64,000 nt of DNA from Eonycteris spelaea (GCA_003508835.1 PUFA01000092.1:6801501-6865500), one strand, 5' to 3'. Positions 1 through 14,200 are shown, counted from the stretch's first letter. Translations and numbers: made by a program. The notes: generated by a model from the sequence alone, not told the origin.

Positions 1-485
1 CTACCATGAAGCAATTGTATTGATTACAATAGGCAACCATAAAGCAGCGATATTGCAGCTTTGTTATCTGTGCATGAATCATTATACCAGTAAATAATTG
101 TGAATTTATTTTTTAGCATTATCTTTTTTGATCTCTAGTATTGCTCATATATATAACATCTACAATGTTTTGTGACATATAAGACAATATTGTGTAGGTA
201 CTGACAGACAATGTAAACTTACAGTATAAATAAATACAGTAGAGGACTGTATATGTATTTTTTGCTCCTTACGATTTTTCTTAACATTTTCTTTCTCTAG
301 CTTACTTTATTGTAAGAACACAGTATAAAATACATATAGTAAAATATGAGTAAATTGACTGTTATTGGTAATGTTTCTGGTCAACAGGCTATTAAGTTTT
401 GGGGGAGTCAAAAGTTATACTTGGGTTTTGGCTGTGTGGGGGCATTGAAATCTTCCCAACCCGATGTTGTTCAAGGGCCAACTGT
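1..485 (-). repeat. Tigger-like DNA transposon remnant (copy 1)
   Basis: Read on the minus strand it starts with a terminal repeat like CAGTTGGCCCTTGAACAAC (plus 466-484) and contains the same internal words (ACTTTTGACT..CCAAAACTTAA, CAATAAAGTAAGCTAG) as the copies at 17076 and 38039. It runs left to the window edge, longer than the other two. I assign TcMar-Tigger type from the terminal repeat and TA flanks; the subfamily is uncertain. Confidence 0.6.
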
Positions 486-630
486 ATATTTCTTCAAAGC
501 AGAACAGTTTCTGAGTAAGATCACTTATATATAACCATTTAAATCTTAGTGAATCTTGTCTAGATCTAAATGTTGTAGCAGTAGACCATCTTGTAGGCTT
601 TTGGCTATAGTGCAGTTTAACTGTTTATAT

Positions 631-988
631 CAGCACTTTCCAATAGAAATATGTCAGCAGCATATGTAATTTTAAAATTTCTGGTAGCCACTTTTAAAAA
701 GTAAAAAGAAACAAGTGAAAATAATTTTAATTATATTGTATTTAGCCCTTTATTATAATTTCAACATGTAATCAATATAAAATTGCTATAAAAAATTAGT
801 TAACTATGTTACATTTTTTTTGTATTTTCTTCAAAATTCCAGTGTATATGTTACACTTAGAGCATATCTTTGTTCAAATGCTAAATTTTTATCAGAAACA
901 TTTGAAATAAAAAAAATAGTTTATCAGATAAACCACATTTCAAGTACTCAGTAGCCACATGGGCTAATAATACTATATTGGACAGCAG
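631..988 (+). repeat. hAT-type MITE with target-site duplication
   Basis: Starts CAGCACTTTCCAATAGAAATAT and ends TATTGGACAGCAG, terminal inverted repeats of an old mammalian hAT-Charlie-like family. It is flanked by GTTTATAT (623-630) and GTTTATAA (989-996), a 7/8 match to the 8-base duplication hAT elements make. Interior is AT-rich and non-coding. Confidence 0.6.
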
Positions 989-1018
989 GTTTATAATCTA
1001 AACTTTACTCGGCCTTTT

Positions 1019-1021
<3 letters not shown>

Positions 1022-1086
<65 letters not shown>
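1022..1086. repeat. Compound (CA)n(CT)n microsatellite
   Basis: About 30 bases of pure AC dinucleotides run straight into about 35 bases of pure CT, in a DOP1A intron. Length is likely polymorphic. Confidence 0.97.
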
Positions 1087-1087
<1 letters not shown>

Positions 1088-2604
1088 AATTTTTGACATG
1101 CTCTTCTTAAAATCCAGAATCTTTTTACTCTCCCCAATCTTCTAAATTCTTAAAGCTTGTTTTATGACATCGAAGAGAATTATAATAATTTTAACTTGGC
1201 ATTAGTAACATACTTAATCACCTATGGAAAAATCAGTAATTTAAGAGCTTTCAAGTTTGTAATGTTAAAATATTTTTAGCAAATATTAATGAAAACATTT
1301 AATGGAATTATATAGGTACAGTGGCACTATGTTAAAACAAAGATTCAAAAATTTCTAGCATATAAGGTTCATTACCCAAATCCAGGATTTGTATAGTTGC
1401 CCTTATTTTTTTTCAGTTGCTTTTTTATTGTTTTTCTGTCTCACAAAATATCAGCGTAATCTCATACAGCTATTTCCATCAAATATTAATCCTAAAACTT
1501 TTTCCTTGGTCCTTCTAAATATATTGTTCTTCATATATGAAATGAACATTACTGATCCTCAATTTAAATGAATCCCAGGATTATCCTACATAAAATAAAA
1601 CCAGTTTCTCTCACTTTCCTTCCTACCTGCCTATTATTTATATGTGATGCTATGATACGATTCTGTTGCTGGGAAATTCATTTTGTGTGTTGGTTTTTCT
1701 TAATTATGCCTCTAGGATCTTCTTAAAGTTAAAACTACAATAATATTAATTGCTTTTGAAGCTTTGCTTTTTATTTGAATGAGATTGATGAGTATAGGGA
1801 GAAGAATTTAGCATTCTCTCAGTAACATTCAAATATGTGAATATTTACTCAGTAGAAAACATCTGGAGGCACTTATCAATGGTTCCAGGTAAGGTAAATG
1901 GGAACATAGATTCACAGTAAATGAAATACAATTAAATAGTATGCTTTTTAAAAAATACTGTGGTTCATTAACCTTAGAGTATGCTTTTCCCTCTCTCTCT
2001 GGTTTTCCTCTATGTTCCCAGGACATATACCTTCTTTCCTACTTTTAACTGAAGCACAATGATATTATCTTCACTGAGATGTCTGAAAATTGATCATATT
2101 TGAAAGCTGAGGTTATTTTCTGTGTTTTTTTTTGAAAGTGTAAGTGAAGGACTGGTTTTATAAAAAATAATAAATCTAATTTTGTCTCTATGCACTTAGT
2201 ACATTTCTGTAAAATCACTGTATTAGATCTCTATACCCAAATGTCCAAAACATGTAAAACCTTTCTGTTTTCCGAAAGACATTTTATTTTATTTGTAAAA
2301 TAGAACATACAACTAAATATTATAAATGTATAAGTTTAACTAAATTTTTAGGTTGAATTCTATTAATATTATCCAATATTTTACAATTCTTATATTTAAA
2401 AGTTTAATACAGAAATAACTTTATGTAATAATGTAATGACAGTTTTATCATTTAATACTTTCTAAAAATGTATGAATACAAGATTTTAGTTGGTTGTTAA
2501 TTTTCAAAGGAAAGAATTGACAATTCAATTCTAATAGCCACATCTGACTTTGACATTATAATATGAAAATTTCTCATACTGTTAACAGATACAGTGATAT
2601 GTTG

Positions 2605-2755
2605 TGAAAAGAACATGAAGTTTAGAATCACCTCATTCAAGCTCTTCTAACTACTAAGCTTATTTGCTATAAACTTGGGCAAAGTTTTTTGTTTGTTTTT
2701 AATTTCCCTGAGCTTCAGGTTTTTTACTTTTGAAATAGAGAAAAGAGCCTCTCTT
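2605..2755 (+). repeat. MIR fragment
   Basis: Shows the MIR order: AATCACCTCATTCAAGCTC, then CTTGGGCAAAGTT, then a TTTCCCTGAGCTTCAG segment, with an inserted T/G-rich run. Confidence 0.55.
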
Positions 2756-2769
2756 CATTCAACATTCAT

Positions 2770-3420
2770 GCTGTGTCAGGCGCTAGAGATGAATTAGGCA
2801 TAGTCTTTGCTTTTCTAAACTCTTTCTTTCTAGGAGACAGACTTTAAACAAATAATTGCACATTTAATTATAATGATAAACATATAAAGGAAAATATAGT
2901 GTGGGGTGAATGTGGAAAATGGGGTGATCTGACCTAGATTTGAGGCCAAGAAATGCTTTCTTGAGAAAGGTTTATTTGAGTGAAACCCTAGAAGAATTGG
3001 GAGTAGGGATGAGGTAGAAAGAAGAGAGCCCTTGACAGAGGAAAGAACATTCACAAAGGCTCTGAGGCAGATAGGAGCACAGTGCAGGCAGGGAGATGTA
3101 GCTCTTGAGGCAGGCAGGAGACAGGTCGTATAGAGACTTTCACTATACTAAGGCTTTTACTTTTTATCTTAGTAGTGGGAGCACACACAGGGAAAAAGGC
3201 AAGTGATATAATCAGATTTGTGTATTAGAAAAATTACTCTGGCTGCAGTGTAGAATATGGGTCTGAGAAGCAAAAATCAATATATAGGGAGACCTGCAGT
3301 AGGTAGGAGGTGTGGTAACATGCTAACAAGATGGTAGGGTAAGACAAATAGATGGATTAGCCTTGTATTTAGGAGAAAAAATCAGTAAGACATTGTCATG
3401 TTGGTAAGGGTGATCATTAA
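2770..3420 (-). repeat. L2 LINE fragment
   Basis: Reverse-oriented L2 3' region: CAGGCGCTAGAGATGAATTAG, GACAGACTTTAAACAAATAAT, then AAAGGCTCTGAGGCAGATAGG and ATTACTCTGGCTGCAGTGTAG, in the order seen in L2 read backwards. Confidence 0.65.
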
Positions 3421-3424
3421 CATA

Positions 3425-3640
3425 TATTAAATGTTTGCTAAGTGTCTTTATTATGTACTTTATATATTTTGTATTTCTTAATCCTCGTAGCAGCTGTAAA
3501 ATGTAGGAATTACTGTCACCTCAGTTACACAGATTAGGAAACTGAGGTTTGGGGGTTAAGTAATTTGCCAATCTAGTAAGTAGAGAGCCTTAGCTGAGTC
3601 ATGGCCAGCACCCTTAACCACTATGCTGATGTGGATTTAG
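3425..3640 (-). repeat. MIR element
   Basis: Clear reverse MIR: TTAATCCTCGTAGCAGCTGT, AGATTAGGAAACTGAGGTTT, TAAGTAATTTGCCAATCTAG and a CCCTTAACCACTATGCTG end. Nearly full length. Confidence 0.8.
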
Positions 3641-3984
3641 AGAAAGTGTGGAGGAGAGGCAGAGAAGGTACCAAGAATCACCTTTAGGTTTCTGTCTCCC
3701 TGATTTGATGAATGGTGGTGTGACTCACTGAAGCAAGGAACATTGGGTAAGGCCTAGCTTTGTGGCAGCAGGTCGTTTAGTGTATATCTTTAGTGATCTT
3801 ATTCAAATTCAAATTATACTCTGGCACAGTCACCCAAGGAATTCATATGTATGATTTTTGTTTACATAAGCCAGAAAATATGTTTGATGATTATACTTAT
3901 CCAATTATTATAGGGAGGGAACAGTTAATCTATTTTAGCTCTGCTTCAGTAGTTGCTTTATTTTTTGTTTACCGGTTGTTTCTT

Positions 3985-4085
3985 ACCTTGTCCTATAGAT
4001 TATAAACTCTTCCCTTTATTCCTAGTACCTAATATAGTGTCTGGCACATAATGTGGGTTCAGCAACTTCATTGAAAGAATGTAAC
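3985..4085 (+). repeat. L2 3' end fragment
   Basis: TAGATTATAAACTCTTCCC.. and GTGTCTGGCACATAATGTGG match the L2 3' tail, ending near GAAAGAATG. Confidence 0.5.
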
Positions 4086-4617
4086 ATTAATAGCAAATGT
4101 TTAAATGATGCTTTACACATTTCAGGCAGAAATTTTACACTCATGTCCTGAACAGATGACCTATTAGAGTTTATTTCTAGTTTTCAAAATGTCATTTTTT
4201 TAACTTTACATATTTCATTCCTTGTATTGTTTAGACATAAGGAAAATTGTAGTTTAGACATTAGGAAAGTGTTTTCATAAAGTAGATTAAATAAATTATT
4301 AGTTGTTTGAAAGCAAAGATGTGGATCCTAGAAATTTGTACATATACTTTGCTCTCAAGAACCTAACTTTATACTATGCATGTAGTGGAAAATAGTAAAT
4401 GACTTTAGTTAATATATTCATTAGAACCATGTCAGTATTTCCTATTCATTATCATAAATATATAAATCAATTGTAGAAACTATTTTAAGATTGAATTGAA
4501 TATGTAGATTGTGAGTAGTCTAAAATTGACTTCTCTCAAAACGTGGCCATTTGTAAATTTTAATTCCTAATATATACATTTAGCTACTCAGCCTTTTGTT
4601 CTTTTAATCTCTACCAG

Positions 4618-5237
4618 GTATCATCAGTTTCTTCTGAAAATCCTACGAAGTTTTTGAAGATGGAGAAAATCCCCCAAGTAGTCAGTCATCAGAGAGTGGA
4701 TTCACGGAGTTTATACAGTATCAAGCGAACGAACTGATGATATTGACAGAGAACTGAGTGAGGGGCAGGGAGCAGTTACCAACCCAATTGGTAGCACGTC
4801 TTCTGAGACGGAAACAGCTTCCACTGTGGGATCTGAAGAAACCATCATCCAGCCCCCTTCTATAGTCACTCAGGGGACAGCACCCCAAAGTGGGAAGACA
4901 GCCCAAAAGACGGCAATGCAGTGCTGCTTGGAGTACGTCCAGCAGTTTCTCACCAGACTTATCAACCTCTACATCATTCAGAGTAACTCTTTTTCTCAGG
5001 CTTTAGCTACAGAACATCATGGGGAGCTCAGCCTAGAGCAAGGACAGACTTCAAAATGGGACAGAGATTCACACGGAGATGTAAAAGAGAGAAACATATG
5101 TAAACAAAAAACTTCAAAAGAATACCTTTCTGCCTTCCTTGCTGCCTGCCAGCTCTTTTTGGAGTGCTCAAGTTTCCCAGTTTACATTGCTGAGGGAAAC
5201 CATACCTCAGAGCTGCATTCCGAAAAATCAGAGACCG
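4618..5237 (+). CDS. DOP1A: DOP1A exon (first in window), with two 1-base deletions
   Basis: The acceptor is CTACCAG at 4617 and the donor GTAAGG follows 5237. It opens in phase 0 with [12 protein letters not shown], then loses frame in the T-run 4651-4655; the expected [15 protein letters not shown] continues one frame over from 4656. A second single-base loss near 4725-4727 moves the frame again, giving [13 protein letters not shown] and then a clean read through [20 protein letters not shown] to the end. The exon is 620 bases, but its neighbours' phases (0 in, 1 out) need a length of 1 mod 3; 622 would fit. An acidic Ser/Thr-rich stretch precedes a conserved helical stretch. Confidence 0.9.
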
Positions 5238-8200
5238 GTAAGGTAGTTTCTGTTTGATTTGTATTTGAATATTTTCTATAGTATGCTTTTTTTTAAGGGG
5301 CACTCATTAAAACTGGGATTTTTTTTAGGCAGTTCATTTTAAAATTATTTTAATTTATAGATTTTTATTAATGAAATAGTGTCACTGTGTGGAGATTGAT
5401 AATGTTGGAAATTTTGTGATTTTGATGTCTCAAAGTTTGCAAGTAAGTAGAAGCTAAGAAAATTTTTCTCTAGAAAATATTGTAATATTTAGATCCACTG
5501 GGTTTCTTTATTAAGACTAGTATCATATATGTTTATTTAAATTTTTATATATCCCCACATAGTGTACTGATTACTACATAACGTTTAATTAATATGCTGT
5601 CTTTCAGGATAGGAAAATAGATTATATAACTTGGCATAATAAAAATACATATATGAAATTTTTGTTACTGCTTTATTTGCTTAAAGCTCCAGTCTAAGTG
5701 AGAAACCATGTGTTTATTATCAGATCAAGGCCTGAAAGTATTAAGTAGAGGTGCTTTGCTTTTTTAAATTAACTTGGATAATAGGGTATGTGTGAGGTTT
5801 ATTGTGATGAACTCTGTTCGCTTCTGTCTTTTATTTCAGACTGGGAGCATGTACAGCCTCCCCTGTGGCTCCAGACCCTGATGAATGCTTGTAGCCAAGC
5901 AAGTGATTTCAGTGTGCAGAGTGTTGCTATTTCACTTGTCATGGACCTGGTGGGATTGACTCAGTCTGTGGCCATGGTCACTGGGGAAAACATCAACAGC
6001 GTGGAACCTGCACAGCCCTTAAGTCCAAACCAGGGAAGAGTAGCTGTGGTTATTAGACCTCCCCTCACTCCGGGCAATTTGAGGTACATAGCTGAGAAGA
6101 CTGAGTTTTTTAAGGTAAATTTTAAGAAATTCATATATAATTAAGATGATACTTAACCTAGTTTAAATAGCAAAGATGTTAAAGACGATAATCAGGCTTA
6201 CTCCAGTAAATTAATGACAATCTATAGAGAAAAAGATACCACATTTGATTTCTACTGCTTTTTTATCTTGTCCTCAGTTTTGTGTAGAGAAAAAAGATAT
6301 GGACAAAGGGAGTATTGGGTAAAGAGAAGACGAGTATTAAGGCACTAAAGCCACAGAGGAAATAATTTCAGCTAAAAAAAAAAAAGAAAAGCGCACTTAC
6401 GTAGCAAAACTTATTTCCAGATGAAGTGGTTGTGGCACTTTTGCTTTTTACAACTTCAGCACTCAAAAATTCACAGGAAGAGTTTTTCTGACTGTATACT
6501 GTCTGATTATCATCTGTGATATATAACAGCATTTATTAAAAAAAAGCACGGTCTTTGATTTCTATCAAAATAGTACAGATAATATTCTCTACGTAGAAAG
6601 AACATCAAGTATATTTGGATTGTATTACATCTTAAGTAGGTAGACTTTTTTATACATAAAATATAAAAAATTCTTAAATCTGATTTCAAGTCATTGTGCC
6701 CCTCCAGATAGTTCCTTCTGCTAGATTAGAGTTGATATGGTGGTACACCCTGATGACTGTTGCATTTTTATTAATGCTGTCATAGGTCATTAAGTGCTAT
6801 GTTAACACATGAAGCTGAGATACATATGACCTATTTTATATGGCTTAAGTAGTTTGGACAGTTGAACTATGAATTATATTTCACTTTGCAATATATAACT
6901 ATAAATCTTAATGTATTAAATGTGGGATTATGTCCTCTTAAGGATAATATATTCTAGTTAATGACTTTACTAAATGTTATTAAAATAGTGAAGTAGAGAC
7001 TTATTTTGGCCCTGCAGAAAGTGCTTACATGTCTAATGTCTAAAATTAATACTATTCCAGGACTATCATAAAAGGTTCTAAGGGCCTAGATGACCAAAAT
7101 GGGCAGATGGAAAGGTATACTTTTAAATCTCATCCCGGTGGCATGATGAGTATTAAAGACCTTCTAGCTGTGGCAGTCAGATTGTACCAAAAGGAAATGT
7201 TTGCTAATAAGTTTTTATTTATGGTTTTGTAACACTGTCACTTTTATATCTTTTCCTATTAGCATGTAGCTTTAACGTTGTGGGACCAGCTAGGAGATCG
7301 GACACCTCAGCACCACCAAAAGAGTGTGGAACTGTTTTATCAATTACATAACTTGGTTCCGTCTTCTAGCATCTGTGAGGATGTTATAAGTCAGCAGTTA
7401 ACCCATAAAGATAAGGTAAATTCTGCTATTCTTATCCTGTGTCCATCCCCCAGTCCTATTAAACCAAAATGCAAATTAAAGAAACTAGGAGAATTACCGC
7501 AGCTAGTATCTGAATAAGAAATATTAGTTTCATTCAGAGTGATCTTAATATCTTTAAAATAAATGTGTTCTATTCTTTTCAGAGGAAAGTTCCTTACAAA
7601 CGCATCAGTAATATGAAAAATTAGGTAATCAAAAATCAAATACTGGGTTTATTTCTTGGTTCAGGACACCAGTTATGGGTAGTAATGATTAAAGTTGCTG
7701 GTCCAAATTCTTAGGTCATTTAAAGAAGAATCAGTGGCCTCAATTATGGAACTGAAGGATACATCAATATATGGGAAACAAAATAATATGTTGTTATATA
7801 TTTATGAGCTATGGAATGCTAATATGTGAGATTATATTATTTTTATTAAATATACAAAATAAGGATGTTGTATTTTAATGTATAGGAAGTGATACATAAG
7901 TCAGAGTAAAGGTGTCTGAGCTACAAGTGAGCCTGAGAAGAAGCTGAAACAGTCATTCTGATTGACTTCTTCAGGGTAACATGTTGAAGTTTGTGGTCTT
8001 CCCGCACCTGCTCTAAAATATAAATTAAAGATTTTATTGAATAGCTTTTAGAAGTGGATTGCCCTAATTTAAAAAAAGAAAACTTCGCACAAGTGAGTTT
8101 GAATGGATCATATTTAAAAAGGCTTTGTGTTCAGTAAGTGAAACATTTGGCAGAATGGTGAAGTGGGAAGTGAGGGAGTAAATGAGAAGAATGAAAAGTT

Positions 8201-11200
8201 TATTCCCAGGAAAATGTTAAATTCTCTTCCAGCTTTAACACATTTTTTAAAACTGTTTAGAAATAAAATTTTAAATAAAGTTCTTATATTTTAACAATTT
8301 TTATTAAATTAAGTATAAATTTAGGATAAATTATATACCTGTTTAATTGTGTAACATTTCACTTGTAAAGAAACACTAAGTTCTTAATAAAGATACTCTC
8401 CATCCATGAAAAAAGTTAAAATACCTGTTATTGCTTACTTTTATTTTTACATGTTTGTATTAGTTGATGTACAAACGCAGGCTTCATAGGAAAAGCATTT
8501 ATTAGGCCCACAGAAAAACCAAGCACTTCTCTGACGTATCACAAGCAATTTAGACAATTGCAACCCCTGATTCGGGGCAGCTTCTACTTGAAGGATACTA
8601 CAGGTGTTAGAGAAAGACTATACACATTTTTATAATATCACAATTTCTACTTGATTTATGTTAATACATGTTCATTATCTATTACCAAATGCTAGTCTTT
8701 CTAAATAATTTATTTTTACATTATTATCTTAACACTTAACACTTAACACTTCCAAAGAACCTCAGAAGTGGCGTAATATTTTTTGTGTAGAAATGATTTA
8801 AGTGTTCATTTTTTTAATAAACCAGCTTTATAAGTGATGATAAGGTCATTCGGAATTAATATATAATTTCTGGGAGCAAAATAAATTATATAGAACAAAG
8901 TCAACTTTGACTACGAAGTATTTGTATTAAAATGAGGAGGTAAGTGCTTCCTATACTCAACATACGATCATAATGACATGCACATTATTAGCCCTTTCCA
9001 TCACTTATTATACAGTATAATCTAGTAAACTGATTACCTAGTCTAAACTAAATAATAATTATTTATGAGGCAGTGTGAGATGATTCTTTAGGTTTAATAT
9101 TTTGTAGGTTTCTACTTCCAAAAAAAAAAAAAAAAAAAAAAAGAGTTTATTGCAGTGTGTATTGGTGTACTGGAAACATTGACTGTAATAGTCTCTATGA
9201 AATAGTTACTTTGATTTTGCTGAAATCACTTAGTATCTTTAAAGGACAAAATAATTTAATCTCCCATATTCCTCCTCAGAAAATAAGGATGGAAGCGCAT
9301 GCAAAGTTTGCAGTTCTTTGGCATCTAACAAGGGACCTGCATATAAATAAGTCTTCATCTTTTGCACGTTCTTTTGACAGGTTGGTTACTTTTTATATTC
9401 AGATTTTACAATCAGATACCTTAATGTCTCTTTTCTTGAATCTTTTGATTAGTTTGGCAGGGGTAGGCAATAGCAATTTATAGATTTTATAAATGGAATT
9501 TATAAATTGTTAATCTAAGCTATAGTAAAATGTATGACATTTTTATTTAGGCACCAGATTTTATTTATCTGCCAGATTTTCCCTTTTCCTTTTCTAGATT
9601 TGTAGAACCCAGGGCCCCTTCCTTTCATTGGATAATTATCAAGTCCCTACAGTGTGGCAGGTGCCATTCTAGGTGTCAGGGTTACAGCAATGGATACAGC
9701 CTCTTGAATCTATTCACATTCAGTGAAATTGCATATAAACAGACTGTATAAATGTTTCTCTAGCAATTGTTGTCAATCTTCTGCCTGAATTGGACTTAGT
9801 AAAATCTAAAGCTAAAATATTGATAAATGTCTTCCAAGGATTCAGAGTGCCTGTAGCTGTCTGAGAGTGATTTTGGTATTTATCTAGGCTACTTTGACGA
9901 CTTGTTTGAGATTTACATTAACTTCCAGGGAGTTCCACTTATAGGTAAATTCATACATTGGCATAAGATAGCAGCCTCAATCAGCAGGTTTTATAGAAGT
10001 GGCCACAAATCTAATTGTGCTTAAAGCTCGGCTCAGGATCAGATGTGTGCTCTACTGGTTATTTCAGCTGGTGATTTTTAAGCAGCTTCACCATCTTGAA
10101 ATAATCTGCTATTGAACCCCTATAAGAATTAGGCCCTAGGCACTTTACAAATATCAGCTCTAATTTGACGACCACCTTTTCTCATTGTACAAGTGAGGCA
10201 GTGAAGGCCCAAAGAAGTTAAGTGACTTGCCCAAGACTACACATGAGATAAAGTATATGGCCCAGATTTGAATCTTGGGTTTTCTGATTTCAAACTACAC
10301 TTTCATACGTTTCACAGAAAGTTTCCTTGAATTAAGCACATAGTTTTGATTCATAAAGAGAATGGGAGCAGAGGAGCATGGACCAGTATAGAGGTAGTAT
10401 TGACTTACATTGCAGAGGGGTTAGTAATTGGTGACATGAAACAGAGTACTTGCCAAAACAAGAAGACTAATTTCTAAGTTTTGTTTCTATTCTTTGTATT
10501 ATATCTTATAAGAAGAATGTATGCTTGTGAAATTTTCAAATAAAACACAGTACATACAAAAAGAGAAAAGCTTATTTTCTCTCTTCTTATTCTATCTAAT
10601 GAGACTTTAGGGATTATTAAAATGCTGTGGCCAAAAGTTATCCTGAAATATGGTTAGTTTAAAATAGTTTTATTCAAAATAAACACAATTTACGTTAATT
10701 TTAGAAAAATTGGCATGTTTACAAGTAGGTGTTTCTTTAATATTTGTTTTATTGTAGGTCACTGTTATTCATGAGGATAGCCTTAACAGTCTTGATGGTC
10801 TACCAGCTCTGTGGGGCAAGCTTGGCTGAACCAAGTCCTACAAAGACATGTATATCGCAAGAGTTTTTGGAACCATTGCTTTGCTCCTGCTCATCCAAAA
10901 ACTCAGAGAGGTTTCAGTGCAGCGTGTACAAGCCGAACGTTATGGAATAAAGCTTCTTGTTACCCTGGAGAGGAGAGTGACAAGCAGCATTTCATGCAAA
11001 ATTTTGCATGCAGCAAATGGTGAATATCACATGAAAGTTAGAACAACTTTATTTAGAATTAAGTTATTAAAATGAAGTGAGAGGTGAACAAAACAACAGT
11101 GATTGGCAAGATACTTGAATGTGAGGTTTTCTCCATGGACTTATTTTCTCCCTTTTGCATGCACTAGCAATGCTCATGTGAGCCATGTAGAATGTGCTTC

Positions 11201-14200
11201 ATCAATGACCATCTTCGAGGATTTTGAATCTGTCTTATCAACTGACTCTTTCAGGGGAGTAATCAGCACAACTCTGGTCAGATATTTTTTTAATTTGATC
11301 GAAATACCTTTAGGTTTTATTTAGCAATCCTGGTCTTGCAAGGCTCTATAGATAGTTCACTAAGAATTTATAGTAAGCTTATTAATGCATATTTATATTT
11401 TCATAAGTCATTTCCCCTCATCTGTAAAATGGGAACAATAACCCACTTTTCAAGTTTTGTTGTGGCATGTTCAGTGAAGTGACTGGCATGTTATAAGTGT
11501 TTGATAAATACTGTGTTAATATGAAGTCCAAATTCAGTGATAATGGCCCCTTATATTAGATTAATTTATTATACTTCAGGGCCAAAAATATCTCACATAT
11601 CTCCTTTGTATCTCTTAATAAAATAATCCTGTGAGGTCAGTAAAAAGTAATTTTACCGAGCAGGGGGTTGATTTTTAGAAGGCTGTGCTTTCTCAAAGGT
11701 CCACAGCTGTTAAATGATGCAAGCTGGAACTAAATTGTCACACTCCCACTTCATCTTTAGTGTGTTTCTACAGAGATTTGGTTTATTTCTCTAGCTTCTT
11801 TTCTACCTGCTTCCCCTGAATTTTCTAAGAGCATGCTCTAGAAAATTGTCAGAACTTCTTTGTGTTATTTTACCTGCTGCAATTCCTGCCTATCTGCTGA
11901 ATTTTCACCTCTCCTCTGAAATCATTCTCAGACCTCATGGTATCATGATGCCTTCAATGAATTTGACAGCATTTAGTTAGTATTACTCGTATGGAACTAA
12001 GACTTTCACCCTTTCTAAAAGAAAGCCATCAGTGGAGTATGTCCCCCAAAAATATAGAAATCGATAAATGTGTTTATGATCCCCTGCTAGTTTTAAACTC
12101 TTTAGAGGGAACAGTAATGTGCTTTCCTTCTCTCACCCTCATTGTCTACTGGTTTAGGGCCTTACTCAGATAATTCTTAAATGTTTATTGCATTTTTTTA
12201 AAATCAAGGAGATCATGTACTTGTACATTAACTATATACAAAACTATTTAAATTCTAAGAAACAGCATAAGTAAAAAGAAGTATTACATAGGGAGGAAAA
12301 AAACACAAATTTTGAACTGCAGTAAAAAGCATATCTTATTTGGGTATAAGGGCAAGTTTTTCTTTTTTGCGTTAAAGGTACTGTTCTGTTTAATTCAACT
12401 GAATAACAAGCCTATTATTGAATTGTCTTTATTAAATAAACTTTAGTTAATAGTCATCTATATAATATTCTAACTTAAAGGTTTATATAGTAATAAAATA
12501 TGACTTTAATAGGTAAATATAAGTTGGTTTTGAGACCAATGATTAAAAATCTTTGAGTTCAGTCTACATTTCTATATTTTATTTAACATATTTTCTGTTT
12601 TTTCATCTTTACTATTTTTTTTATATGCCAGTAAGCCAAGTACAACTTATTGCATCTAAAGGAAATGGTGAAAAGCCACTTACCATGGACGAAATGGAGA
12701 ACTTCAGTCTCACTGTTAATCCATTGAGTGACAGACTTTCCCTTCTAAGTACCAGCAGTGAGACAATTCCAATGGTTGTATCTGATTTTGATCTTCCGGA
12801 CCAACAGATAGAAATACTTCAGAGTTCTGACTCTGGATGTTCACAGTCCTCTGGTGGTGACAACTTGAGTTATGAAGTTGATCCTGAAAATGTGAATACC
12901 CAAGAGGATTCTCAGATGCCAAATACAAGCTTCCCAGATGATGATGTTCAGCAGGTGGTGTTTGACCTGATATGTAAAGTTGTAAGTGGACTCGAAGCAG
13001 AATCGGCATCAGTTACATCTCAGTTAGAAATTGAAGCTCTGCCTCCAAAGCACAGTGATATAGATCCAGGCAAGGAGGAGATTAAAGGTCAGTCCACTCA
13101 GCAGAGTCAGAGTACTTTTCTGAGCAATGAAAGTTCTCAGTTTCTGCCTGTGTCTGCAGAGGAAAGCCATGAGTGTGTGGCAAATGGAATCTCTAGAAAT
13201 AGCTCCTCACCTTGTATTTCAGGAACCGCACAGACTCTTCATGACCCTTCTGTTGCTTCCACGGAAACCAAATCTAGACAGAGGAGTCACAGTAGTATTC
13301 AGTTCAGCTTCAAAGAAAAGTTATCAGAAAAGGTGTCAGAAAAAGAAACAATCGTTAAGGAGTCAGGTAAACAACCAGGAGCAAAACCTAAAGTAAAACT
13401 TGCCAGAAAAAAGGATGATGACAAGAAAAAGACTTCAAACGAAAAACTTAAACAAACCAATGTATTCTTTAGTGATGGTCTGGATTTAGAGAACTGGTAT
13501 AGCTGTGGAGAGGGAGAAATATCTGAAATTGAGAGTGACATGGGTTCTCCAGGATCACGGAAATCTCCGAATTTCAACATCCATCCTCTCTATCAACATG
13601 TGCTTCTGTATCTCCAGTTGTATGATTCGTCAAGAACTCTTTATGCTTTTTCTGCCATCAAAGCCATCTTGAAAACTAACCCTACTGCTTTTGTAAATGC
13701 CATTTCAACCACTAGTGTAAATAATGTGTATACCCCTCAGTTGTCTCTGCTTCAGAATCTCTTGGCCAGACATCGGATTTCTGTTATGGGCAAAGACTTT
13801 TATAGTCACATCCCAGTGGACTCAAATCATAACTTCCGGAGTTCTATGTACATAGAAATTCTTATTTCCCTCTGCTTATATTACATGCGTAGCCATTACC
13901 CAACTCATGTCAAGGTCACTGCACAAGATTTAATAGGCAATCGAAACATGCAGATGATGAGCATAGAAATTTTGACACTTCTCTTTAGTGAGCTAGCAAA
14001 AGTAATAGAAAGCTCAGCAAAGGGCTTCCCTAGTTTTATCTCTGATATGTTATCTAAGTGCAAAGTTCAGAAAGTAATTCTTCACTGTCTGCTGTCATCT
14101 ATCTTTAGTGCACAGAAATGGCATAGTGAAAAAATGTCAGGTAAGAACATGTTTGCTGTTGAAGAAGGTTTCTCAGAGGACAGCCTTATCAACTTCTCAG

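Noticed and set aside
346..534. 62-codon plus-strand open frame
   Set aside because: Most of it is antisense to the Tigger-like element ending at about 485.
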